Positions 7,038-13,980 of a stretch of DNA of 15,853 nucleotides are shown one piece after another. Numbering within the stretch: position 1 is the first letter of the stretch; each line of letters opens with the position of its first letter. The notes under the pieces are model-generated. The model was not told the DNA's origin, ran no database searches, and was given only the letters and a program-made list of their open reading frames with translations. The DNA is from Deltaproteobacteria bacterium. Its GTDB lineage: Bacteria > Desulfobacterota > DSM-4660 > Desulfatiglandales > HGW-15. The position numbers and the translations under genes are program-made. Where the stretch lies: assembly GCA_019308525.1 (NCBI GenBank), contig JAFDIC010000081.1, positions 1-15,853 on the forward strand. Reading direction: 5' to 3'.

Positions 7038-9083
7038 CTATTGGTTAAGGATTTCATCCGGTACCAAACCCTTAAGGTGGGCAAACTGGTCGGTCATATG
7101 GGGAATCTGCATGGCGCCCATGAATTCCTTTTGAAAGTCTTTTTCAAGCGTGAGCTCCATGTATTCCACGTTTCGGGAAACCCACTCGGCCTCCTTCCTC
7201 TTGTCACGGTTCAGAAGAGCAGCCCTACACCCGTCCCCTGCGGCATTTCCTACAGACTCCACCCTTTCAATATCGCAATCGGGGAACAAACCCATGATCA
7301 ATGCCTTTTCCCTGTCCACGTGAGTACCGAACGCACCTGCAATCTTGACCCTGTCTACTTTCTCCAGGTCCATGCGGCGCATCATGAGCTTGCAGCCGGC
7401 GTAGAGGGCGCCTTTCGCGAGCTGGATCTGGCGCACGTCTTTCTGGGTGATGGTGATGTCCCTGCCTATGCTGGTCTCCTCGGCCCAGGCAAGAACGAAT
7501 TCCGGCTGGTTGTTCTCCGGATTCCTTCGAAAACGCTTCGACTTCTGCTGCTTGTTAAAGGCACCGCTCTTGGCAATGATCCCGGTCCTGTAGAGCTCCG
7601 CCAGCACATCCAGGATGCCCGAGCCACATATACCCTTTGCCTGCATATCCTTTGGCTCGGAGTAGCTCCGCCATGCCTCTCTTCCGATGACCTTGTAGTC
7701 GACTTCGTGAGTTTCCGGGTCGATCTTGATACGCTCGATGGCTCCCGGCGCCGCCCTCATCCCGAACTGGATCTGGGCCCCTTCCAGTGCCGGGCCGGTG
7801 GCACAGGAAGAGGATATGAGCTTATCTCTATTGCCCAGGACTAGTTCACCATTGGTGCCGATATCAATAATCAACTGCATCTCCTCTGACTTGTACGGCT
7901 CTTCTACAATGAGCACGCCCACATTATCAGCACCCACGAATCCGGCTTCGTTTGGCAGCACGTAGACGTAGGCTCCGGGATTGACCTTGAGGCCGATGTC
8001 ACGTGCCTTTATTTCCAGGCTATGATGGACAACCGGCGGGAAAGGTGCAAGGCCCACGTGTTCGGGCGTGAGCTGGAGAAGGACATGGTGCATCGCCGTA
8101 TTGCCGCAAATGGTAATGTCTTCTATATCTTCTCTATCAAGCCGGAGGAACCCTGTCTCCTCCTCGAGCTCCTTGACCCGCTCCCCTTCGTCTCCATCAC
8201 CTTTTGCCTTTTTCCTCGGGGGGTGAGTCCTGTTGATGGCCTCATCTATGAGCCAGTTGAGCCCCTCAACGAGGTCATCGCTCATCCTCTTGAGCCCATC
8301 GGGATAAGACATGTGGTAGGTTATTCTGGACATGACGTCTTCGCCGTACTTGCACTGGGGATTCATCAGCGAGACCGTGTCTATGACTTCCATAGTCTTC
8401 AGGTTACAGAAGTATCCCGCAATGGTGGTTGTCCCGATGTCGATTGCAAGGCCGTAATAGTCCTCTAACCTGCCCGGACGCACCCTGATGATCTCCTTGT
8501 CCATCCATACGCTTACCGTGACCTTCCAATCCGCCTCCCTGAGAACTACCGGGAGCTGCCTCAGGGCATGGAAGTCCGTCTTGAGATCGTCCAGGCCATA
8601 CTGGCTTTTCAGCGCCGCACACAGCCTTTCGAAATCGCCTGCCGGGTCTTCAAAGCTTGGGGCCTCCAGCTCCACGTAGTAGAGTCTCACAGCGGGATCG
8701 CGCTCGATATGGATATCCCGGGCCGCCTTGCTCACCACCTGTTTTCCCGCACGGGATTCCTCGGGCACGAAGATCAGGACATCCCCTACGATCCTGGCGG
8801 CACAGCCGAGCCTGTAACCCTCTCGCTTCCTTTCCTCGTTAATGAACCGTCCCTCTTCATCCTGCCAGGGCGTCACATTCTGCCCGCTCGAGTTGATATC
8901 ATACTTGGCAAAATACCCCTCTTCTATTCGGACAATGCATTTGCCGCAAACCTTTTTCTCTCCGCACAGGGATTCGATGTCCACTCCCAGTAACCTGGAT
9001 GCCTCGATAATGCTCACACCCTTGGTAACTCTACCCCTCCTTCCAGAAGGTTGGAATATCACTGATGCTTTCTTATCCTCCAT
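7038..9083 (-). CDS. Reductive activator of corrinoid proteins, RACo-like (2Fe-2S ferredoxin plus ASKHA/DUF4445)
   Basis: This cytoplasmic ATP-dependent protein re-reduces a corrinoid protein that has slipped from Co(I) to inactive Co(II). With the ATG start it has 681 residues. The N-terminal ferredoxin domain has cysteines 40, 46, 49 and 94 (CX5CX2CX44C), a [2Fe-2S] pattern. A linker of about 100 residues leads to an actin-like ATPase domain starting at LAIDIGTTT (212-220), with ICGNTAMHH and a second phosphate-binding segment IIDIGTNGEL near residues 395-404. A charged insertion at about 285-322 (rich in K, G, D, E) interrupts the ATPase domain. AGGAGGAG at 9092-9099 fits the ATG at 9083; a TTG at 9086 directly before it is possible. 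The gene is 41 bases after the URO-D gene, in the same operon. Confidence 0.93.
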   Translation of the reverse strand: MEDKKASVIFQPSGRRGRVTKGVSIIEASRLLGVDIESLCGEKKVCGKCIVRIEEGYFAKYDINSSGQNVTPWQDEEGRFINEERKREGYRLGCAARIVGDVLIFVPEESRAGKQVVSKAARDIHIERDPAVRLYYVELEAPSFEDPAGDFERLCAALKSQYGLDDLKTDFHALRQLPVVLREADWKVTVSVWMDKEIIRVRPGRLEDYYGLAIDIGTTTIAGYFCNLKTMEVIDTVSLMNPQCKYGEDVMSRITYHMSYPDGLKRMSDDLVEGLNWLIDEAINRTHPPRKKAKGDGDEGERVKELEEETGFLRLDREDIEDITICGNTAMHHVLLQLTPEHVGLAPFPPVVHHSLEIKARDIGLKVNPGAYVYVLPNEAGFVGADNVGVLIVEEPYKSEEMQLIIDIGTNGELVLGNRDKLISSSCATGPALEGAQIQFGMRAAPGAIERIKIDPETHEVDYKVIGREAWRSYSEPKDMQAKGICGSGILDVLAELYRTGIIAKSGAFNKQQKSKRFRRNPENNQPEFVLAWAEETSIGRDITITQKDVRQIQLAKGALYAGCKLMMRRMDLEKVDRVKIAGAFGTHVDREKALIMGLFPDCDIERVESVGNAAGDGCRAALLNRDKRKEAEWVSRNVEYMELTLEKDFQKEFMGAMQIPHMTDQFAHLKGLVPDEILNQ

Positions 9084-9124
9084 CAAGTCTTCTCCTCCTA
9101 ACAGACCGGATTCGTGATCACTCT

Positions 9125-10162
9125 TTAAGTTCTTCCCACCGCGGGCGTAGGCTCTTTTCCGTACTCTCTCACGGTCTCTACATAGACCTCCACGTTCTCT
9201 CTTTTCACGTCAGGCCATATGTCACACCCCGGCCAAACGGCGTCCACTCCCTCATCAATACATTTCTTTATGACTCCTTTTACCTCTTCCTTTTCCATCT
9301 GGGCCAGGGTGGTGAAAGGGTCAAAGTTACCCAGGAGGATGACATCGTCTCCCAGCTTTCTTCTTGTTTCGACTATGTTGTTTTTCTGGTCCACGCTGAG
9401 TGCATCTGCCCCGCATTCATTCATCATCTCGATAATAATATCCGTGGAGCCGCATATGTGGAGTATCTTCGGTGATTCCAGGGCATCGAACACTTTCCTG
9501 AGATTCGGCTGGACCATGGTCTTCCAGGTTCTCGGGGATATGATATCGGTGCCGGTTCCCATCTCCCTTATGTTCATGTAATCAACGCCTATCTCCTGGT
9601 AGTGCCTTGCCACCCGAATGACGATATCCGTCGTCCTCTCAAGAATCTCTTCTATCTTTGCCCTGAATTTCCCTGTTCCCTTGAGCAGCACATCAAGCTC
9701 CAGGAGCTGTCCTGCCATAGTGAAGGGGCCGAGCACCCACCCTCCTATTGCAAACCTTCCATCGGCTTGTTCCCGCAGTATCCCAAAGGCCCGGTCCACG
9801 ATAGGCATTCTTGCCTTTGAAATAAAATCTTCATCTATGTTAACCTCTTCCGGGCTTTGCCACTTCGTCGGAACAGTAGGATAGAGTATCTCTTCAGAGT
9901 CTTCATACAGGGTCGTGCCCCTGCCCAGTGCCTCAGCGACCGTGCACATGTCATAGGGAATGACTACCGCGTCAAACCCGAATATTTGCGCCGTGGCGAT
10001 TGCCGACCTTGCCATGTTTTCTGCTGAAGTGTGTACCTCCGGGAAGCGAATCCCCAGCTTCTCGATTGCATGAACGGTAACCATGCCCATCCCGCTGAAA
10101 CACGGCATCACATCAATGGGCTCTTTTTTGAAAAACTTGTTGATTCTTTCTCTTGGTGTCAT
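9125..10162 (-). CDS. URO-D-family corrinoid methyltransferase (MtaA/MtbA-like), probable methyltransferase I
   Basis: A 345-residue cytoplasmic TIM-barrel protein of the uroporphyrinogen decarboxylase superfamily, of the branch that moves methyl groups to or from corrinoid proteins. It has the zinc-site pattern of MtaA/MtbA-type enzymes: His235 and Cys237 in LHICG, and Cys313 in WPGCD (H-X-C-X75-C). True haem-pathway URO-D enzymes lack this. The start (MTPRERINKFF) and length fit the family. The gene lies between the MtrH-family and RACo-type genes, and no MttB-, MtaB- or MtmB-type substrate methyltransferase is present. I therefore infer that it takes the methyl group from the unknown substrate to the corrinoid protein. 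The reverse role, to a thiol acceptor as in methanogens, is less likely in a bacterium. TCCT on the plus strand at 10171-10174 (AGGA on the coding strand) is eight bases from the start. Confidence 0.88.
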   Translation of the reverse strand: MTPRERINKFFKKEPIDVMPCFSGMGMVTVHAIEKLGIRFPEVHTSAENMARSAIATAQIFGFDAVVIPYDMCTVAEALGRGTTLYEDSEEILYPTVPTKWQSPEEVNIDEDFISKARMPIVDRAFGILREQADGRFAIGGWVLGPFTMAGQLLELDVLLKGTGKFRAKIEEILERTTDIVIRVARHYQEIGVDYMNIREMGTGTDIISPRTWKTMVQPNLRKVFDALESPKILHICGSTDIIIEMMNECGADALSVDQKNNIVETRRKLGDDVILLGNFDPFTTLAQMEKEEVKGVIKKCIDEGVDAVWPGCDIWPDVKRENVEVYVETVREYGKEPTPAVGRT

Positions 10163-10186
10163 GTTTTCATTCCTCTCACATTTTTC

Positions 10187-10205
10187 ATGGCTTCTCAGAA
10201 GCCAT
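10187..10205. repeat. 19-bp palindrome between the MtrH-family and URO-D genes
   Basis: ATGGCTTCTCAGAAGCCAT is a perfect palindrome around a central C, able to form an eight-base-pair stem with a three-base loop in RNA of either strand. It lies within the 101-base gap between the two methyltransferase genes. On the coding (minus) strand it is not followed by a T-run, so it is more likely an mRNA-stabilising or processing hairpin, or a protein site, than a terminator. Confidence 0.55.
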
Positions 10206-10263
10206 ATTTTAGTTCGAGATCGCTATAATGGAAAACGTTCTAGAAGAGTCCTTGGCCCTTGTT

Positions 10264-11211
10264 TTACAACCCTCTTAACTGCTCCGCGAAATCCGGGAAC
10301 AGCTTGTAAAGGGGGTGGCTCTGTTCCGCAGGCAGGTCTCCGGTCTCCGCGAACACAGCGGTTGCCAGGAAAGCGTCCGCCATGGCCACCGCTGGAAATA
10401 TCCTGCCGGAGCCGGCCATGGGACCTGAAAATATCATGTCGTGGTACGTGGCGGCTGCCAGTCCCTCCAGGGCGGCGTCGGCCCCTGCCCAACCCTTGAA
10501 CCCCCACATGTCCCTTGCGGCCTTCCACATGTATGAGCCGTTGGAAGGCGCGCTGGCGCACGGGAGGCCCCATTTCTCTTTGATGAGTTTATTAGCCATG
10601 GAACAAATTGCCGTGGCAGGCCCGTTCATGACCGACGTGTCCACAAATACGCTGTCAAACCGGGCTCCAGCGCTCTCCATAGCATCCAGCAGTTTCTCCG
10701 TCCCCTTTATGCGGCCCGGTGGCATCTGGTCATCCTGGTCAAAGGCGACAAGCAAAACATGTTTCACTCCCATTTCTGAAATCTCCTTCACTTCCCTCTC
10801 GATCTCCGCCTCCCAAACCGTCAGGCTGTTATAGAACATCCGATCCAGTAATCCCTTATCCGCACAGTATTGGGCCCCCTGAAGCTTGGGTTTCATGGCC
10901 CATGCATCAACGCAGAAGGGCATATCAGTTATGTTTACGAAGAAGTCAATGTACCTCCTGAATTCCTCCCCCGAATTGGCCACGATATCCGCCATGCAGG
11001 GTATGCCCGTCTCCCTTGATAATTTTTCAGCGGTCCTTACCAGCTCCTCTGCGCTCTTCTCGTCAAACTCCTCTTTTCTCCTGCCTTCAAAGACCCTGTC
11101 GCCCTTCTGGAAAATAGAGGGCACCACCACAGTGGGGTATTGTCCGGGTTGACCTCCGAACCTCACGCCTCCTATCTCACACACATCTTGTTCTTTTTGG
11201 AAACGATACAT
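10264..11211 (-). CDS. MtrH-family methyltransferase, probable methyl-corrinoid:tetrahydrofolate methyltransferase (methyltransferase II)
   Basis: The 315-residue protein starts MYRFQKEQ, followed by the MtrH hallmark IGGVRFGGQPGQYPTVVVPS. MtrH is the pterin-binding, TIM-barrel methyltransferase subunit of the archaeal Mtr complex. Stand-alone bacterial relatives sit in demethylation gene sets and are thought to pass methyl groups between corrinoid proteins and tetrahydrofolate. Here no other Mtr subunit is present, so it would act as a soluble enzyme. I chose the ATG at 11211 because GGGAGG at 11216-11221 precedes it and homology begins exactly there. The frame is open to 11289, but that part has no family similarity. 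The gene follows the corrinoid-protein gene after 197 bases and precedes the URO-D gene. Confidence 0.88.
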   Translation of the reverse strand: MYRFQKEQDVCEIGGVRFGGQPGQYPTVVVPSIFQKGDRVFEGRRKEEFDEKSAEELVRTAEKLSRETGIPCMADIVANSGEEFRRYIDFFVNITDMPFCVDAWAMKPKLQGAQYCADKGLLDRMFYNSLTVWEAEIEREVKEISEMGVKHVLLVAFDQDDQMPPGRIKGTEKLLDAMESAGARFDSVFVDTSVMNGPATAICSMANKLIKEKWGLPCASAPSNGSYMWKAARDMWGFKGWAGADAALEGLAAATYHDMIFSGPMAGSGRIFPAVAMADAFLATAVFAETGDLPAEQSHPLYKLFPDFAEQLRGL

Positions 11212-11260
11212 CTGACCTCCCTTCAACTTGTTACATTTCATCCTATCTGGGGCGCCTTCG

Positions 11261-11353
11261 TCACAACGATACGTCCCGGCCTTCCACATCCAAACCCAAC
11301 TCTTCTGCTAGCCTGGCTACGGGTGGATCGAAGAGGAAACCATGCCTTTCTTC
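11261..11353 (-). other. Coding-like remnant between corrinoid-protein and MtrH-family genes
   Basis: In the 197-base gap, one minus-strand frame between the TGA at 11354-11356 and the TGA at 11261-11263 reads as a 30-codon stretch including GFLFDPPVARLAEELGLDV, an amphipathic, protein-like sequence. It has no ATG start and lies in a different frame from the extension of the MtrH-family gene. It may be the tail of a lost gene or chance. I do not recognise it. Confidence 0.25.
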
Positions 11354-11408
11354 TCAAGGATCAAAATACGAGGGTGTTGACTGGGGACTCTGTATCTTCC
11401 GGCCTATT

Positions 11409-12020
11409 TCATGCGTTGTCAGCGTAACCGTCAGCGCCGTACTTCTCCGCCACCTCGCCGGATACCGGGGCGCCTCCTATCATGATCTTGACATTGGGGT
11501 TTCGCTGCCTGATCATCTCAATGACCTTTGGCATGGCCAACATGCTCGTGGTCATCAGTGCCGAGAGGGCCACGATCTCCGAGTCGGTTTTCAGTTGTTC
11601 CTCCACAAACCTTTCGAGCTTTACGTCCCTTCCCAGATCATGTACCGTGAACCCGGCCACTTCGAACATCATCTTGACAAGGTTCTTCCCGATATCATGA
11701 ACGTCTCCTTCAACAGTGCCTATTACCACCTGCCCTTTTACCTTTGTCTCCGACTCCTTGATGTGAGGCTTCAGTATGTCAAGGCCCCTGTAGAGGGCAT
11801 CCGAACACATCAGGACCTCGGGTACGAAGTACTCCTGGGAATCGTAAAGCTTGCCCACCGTTTCCATGCCTGCGGCCAAACCATCCATGATGGCCTCGTA
11901 GGCATCAACACCTTCGTCCAAGGCAGCCTGACTCAACTCCGCGACCCTTTCCTCGTCGTACTCTACTACCGCGTCGTGAAGGCCCTTTAAGATCTCCCTC
12001 TTTCTCTCTTCACCCGCCAT
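11409..12020 (-). CDS. Corrinoid (methyl-carrier) protein, MtaC/MtbC/MttC-like
   Basis: This 203-residue soluble protein carries the cobalt corrinoid that shuttles the methyl group between the two methyltransferases. Residues about 1-90 form the helical cap domain (B12-binding-2 type). The rest is the Rossmann-like B12-binding domain, with the base-off motif Asp106-X-His108-X-X-Gly111 in GDVHDIG, where His108 is the lower cobalt ligand, followed by SALMTT (153-158) and IGGAPV (181-186). The protein stops right after YGADGYADNA, so the last helix usual in this family seems short or absent. GGAGG at 12028-12032 lies seven bases before the ATG. It is the first intact gene of the methyl-transfer operon; an inverted repeat lies 75 bases upstream of the start. 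Confidence 0.92.
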   Translation of the reverse strand: MAGEERKREILKGLHDAVVEYDEERVAELSQAALDEGVDAYEAIMDGLAAGMETVGKLYDSQEYFVPEVLMCSDALYRGLDILKPHIKESETKVKGQVVIGTVEGDVHDIGKNLVKMMFEVAGFTVHDLGRDVKLERFVEEQLKTDSEIVALSALMTTSMLAMPKVIEMIRQRNPNVKIMIGGAPVSGEVAEKYGADGYADNA

Positions 12021-12094
12021 ACTCTCCCCTCCTTTATTAATCTAGGGTTTGCGGCTTCCAAAAAGTCCCTTTGACACGTTACATTTCCTACAGT

Positions 12095-12117
12095 ACTCAG
12101 TTTGACTCAAATTGAGT
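12095..12117. promoter_or_regulatory. Inverted repeat, candidate operator of the methyl-transfer operon
   Basis: The arms ACTCAGTTTG (12095-12104) and CAAATTGAGT (12108-12117) are inverted repeats with nine of ten matching positions around the spacer ACT. The site is centred about 86 bases upstream of the corrinoid-protein start, and the flanks have no T-run, so it looks more like a dimeric regulator site than a terminator. The nearby PAS/LuxR-type regulator is a candidate binder; this is inference. Confidence 0.4.
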
Positions 12118-12167
12118 GTCGGTTGCACGCGCTTCGTGATCCCGGCTACAGGCAGGTCTGGAACTCT

Positions 12168-12266
12168 CTACTGTGTGACTTCATAGTCTCGCCCTTGCAA
12201 AATACAAGATATCAAATCCCTCTTCTCAATATCCTTTACGGTCTTTCCAGGAGGCTGGTGTAACAC
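12168..12266 (-). other. Short coding-like remnant of 32 codons
   Basis: From a GTG at 12266 to the TAG at 12168-12170 the frame reads a protein-like sequence including GKTVKDIEKRDLISCILQG. An in-frame TGA lies two codons upstream of the GTG, and there is no good ribosome binding site. It could be the C-terminal tail of a gene whose body was deleted, possibly the CobW-type gene before it. I do not recognise the sequence. Confidence 0.25.
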
Positions 12267-12335
12267 GCTTCATACCTCGTACTCAGGGTATGCATCTGCC
12301 CCGCTGCGTAAAGAACCTGTTGCCGCTGCTAGGAC

Positions 12336-12617
12336 TTAACAACACAATAACTCAAGGAGTGCTTGATCGAGCCCCATCCTCAAGCTGCAACAGATACAGC
12401 CTCCAGCCAGCTCAATTATGCCTGATCTGGCATTCTTGAGGAGCAAACCATCGATTCCCGTATCACCAAATTCATTAACAATTACAGCAAGATTAGGTAA
12501 ATCTTGGCTGTGTGCAAGAATTCTCTTGAGAAGGGTTGTTTTTCCCGCCCCCAAGAACCCGGACAAAACAGTGATTCTTGTTTCTCCGTTTTTCTTGAAG
12601 ACACGGGCACGCGCCAT
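12336..12617 (-). pseudogene. CobW/UreG-family GTPase, N-terminal fragment
   Basis: The 93-residue frame starts with a normal CobW N-terminus: ITVLSGFLGAGKTTLLKRIL with the GXXGXGKTT phosphate-binding loop, then VIVNEFGDTGIDG, and the metal-binding GGCICCSLR (CXCC) motif. It ends abruptly after LDQALLELL with CC and a TAA. Intact family members are more than 300 residues long, so the second half of the GTPase domain and the whole C-terminal domain are missing. I could not find the continuation in another frame downstream, so this looks like a deletion rather than a single frameshift. CobW-type metallochaperones deliver metal ions such as zinc or cobalt, which would fit a corrinoid/zinc pathway. 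It lies between the regulator gene and the corrinoid-protein gene on the same strand and is probably non-functional. Confidence 0.8.
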
Positions 12618-12753
12618 GAATTACCTTTCCAGTACCTTTTGTGGCGGGTTATGCGTCAAAGAATGTACAAAGCTGATATCAGGAATAATGCCAGGAATTG
12701 GAAAAAACACAATAGTAATTATATGTAGGCTCATTGGTAGGCTTTTACTACCA

Positions 12754-13701
12754 TCATTCAAATTTTAGTAGATATGACTGTAGGTTAGCCCTCTTGTTTT
12801 TTATGCCCAGTTTTGCCCTAATGTTTTTGCGATGAAAATCGATTGCTCCGGCTGATATATTCATAATTTGGGCAATTTCCTTCGTGGTTTTGCCACTCTT
12901 TACAAGGTTTGCCACGTGGATCTCTTTCGGAGTGAGACTCAGGTATCTTGTGGACAGGCGGTGCAAGAATGGCGAAGTGATATCGCTGAGGTTGGATTCA
13001 ATAATCTCCACGTACTGCCTCTGCCTTGGGTCCAGACCGGTCTCCTTGAGTTTTGATATGTATACGCGCACCATCTCCTTGACGTTCTTCAACACCTTTT
13101 CTTCAAGCTCCTCCCTGTCCTCTTCCCGCCTTTTGAGCAAAACCTTTAGTGCCGTATTCGCCTCCTCGAGGCTCTGCTTCTGAAGTTCAAGTTCTTTCTC
13201 TCGCATCCTCAACTGCTCCTCTGTCCGTTTCAACGCCGTGATGTCATCGTGGCTCACCACCACCCTTACGGGCTCATAACCTGAGAGCTTCGTCACCCTC
13301 ATGTAGAACCATCTCTTTCCTTGGCGGGTCTCAAGGGAATAATCAAGGGCAAATGCTTCCCTTTTTCCGGAAATAACACCCCTTATCCCCGCCGCTACTT
13401 CGCGTGCCCCTTCCGCAGAGTCTCCGCTGGCAGCATCACACAGTTCCAGGTAATTCTCTCCTATCGTACTCGGTCGGATTCCGATGCTGTTATCCTGGGC
13501 AAATTCCTTCCAGGCCTGGTTTGTCTGGATTATGACTCCCTTTTCATCCAGTATGGCAATATGCGCGGACAGGGAGTTAAGAACCACGTGAGCAAACCAG
13601 TCGATAAGCTTCAGCGTCTTTTCCGTCTCCTTGCGTCTTAAGGGGTCCTTTTCCAGCCTTTGTAGGCTCTTGAGAAATTCTATGTAAGGCGAATAGCGCA
13701 T
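12754..13701 (-). CDS. PAS-domain transcriptional regulator with LuxR-type helix-turn-helix
   Basis: A 315-residue cytoplasmic regulator. A PAS-like sensor domain covers residues about 37-160 ([19 protein letters not shown] to [13 protein letters not shown]). It is followed by a long charged coiled coil (about 160-225) and a C-terminal LuxR/GerE-type HTH beginning LSLTPKE (255-261), with the recognition region [11 protein letters not shown] and [15 protein letters not shown]. There is no receiver domain and no membrane segment, so the PAS domain probably binds a small ligand or cofactor. Regulators of this design are common near corrinoid methyltransferase genes in anaerobes (from memory). 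Its position upstream of the methyl-transfer operon, on the same strand, suggests control of that operon. The ribosome binding site is weak (AGGG). Confidence 0.88.
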   Translation of the reverse strand: MRYSPYIEFLKSLQRLEKDPLRRKETEKTLKLIDWFAHVVLNSLSAHIAILDEKGVIIQTNQAWKEFAQDNSIGIRPSTIGENYLELCDAASGDSAEGAREVAAGIRGVISGKREAFALDYSLETRQGKRWFYMRVTKLSGYEPVRVVVSHDDITALKRTEEQLRMREKELELQKQSLEEANTALKVLLKRREEDREELEEKVLKNVKEMVRVYISKLKETGLDPRQRQYVEIIESNLSDITSPFLHRLSTRYLSLTPKEIHVANLVKSGKTTKEIAQIMNISAGAIDFHRKNIRAKLGIKNKRANLQSYLLKFE

Positions 13702-13978
13702 TGCCCTGGCTTGTCTCGAAATGGGGAATTAGGTTGTAAACATTCAAGAGGCGTGCATCCGATGCCATCTTGCAGCATATCAACATTTGTGGTTGTGCCC
13801 CTAGTTTATATGATTCCTCTTATGCTTGAAAAAGTAAAGTCTTTCTTGCCCTGGAATTGAGCCATACCAATGCCTTACAATTCCAAGGTTCCCTGAAACA
13901 TCAAAGGCTGCTTGTAGGACCACACGTTTTCTGGTAGAAGGAAGTCGAGGCCAATCCCAAACCCTGCGAGAGTAGACC
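13702..13978. other. Divergent intergenic region between regulator and TIM fragment
   Basis: The 277 bases should carry the regulator promoter (minus strand) and any promoter for the TIM-fragment/cupin pair (plus strand). I see no convincing promoter hexamers. Most of it is open in one minus-strand frame, listed separately. Confidence 0.35.
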
Positions 13979-13980
13979 AT
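13801..13980 (-). other. Possible small ORF or gene remnant, 59 residues
   Basis: The frame runs from an ATG at 13980 to a stop at 13801-13803. It has protein-like content, including VVLQAAFDVSGNLGIVRHWY, and a basic tail. It overlaps the first bases of the TIM fragment on the other strand and has no good ribosome binding site. I do not recognise it; it may be a remnant or chance. Confidence 0.2.

Larger units (their letters stand above)
12021..12335. other. 315-base region without an intact gene, upstream of the corrinoid-protein gene
   Basis: This gap holds the ribosome binding site of the corrinoid-protein gene, a near-perfect inverted repeat (12095-12117) and a short coding-like remnant (12168-12266). 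It follows a broken CobW gene. The promoter of the methyl-transfer operon probably lies here, but I found no convincing sigma-70 or sigma-54 hexamer pair on the minus strand. Confidence 0.5.

Noticed and set aside
6987..7844. Long plus-strand frame opposite the activator gene
   Set aside because: It lies antisense to a protein with clear ferredoxin and ASKHA motifs and has no recognisable domain or ribosome binding site. Other long plus-strand frames over 1.3-13.6 kb were rejected for the same reason.
10224..10229. TATAAT on the plus strand between the methyltransferase genes
   Set aside because: There is no -35 partner at suitable spacing and no plus-strand gene downstream, so it is not called a promoter.
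11409..11411. TGA of the corrinoid-protein gene as a recoded (selenocysteine) codon
   Set aside because: The downstream frame has no family similarity and soon meets another stop, and no selenocysteine is known at this place in corrinoid carriers.
12736..12752. Stem GGTAG/CTACC after the regulator gene as a terminator
   Set aside because: The five to six base-pair AT-rich stem is weak and has no clear T-run on the minus strand.
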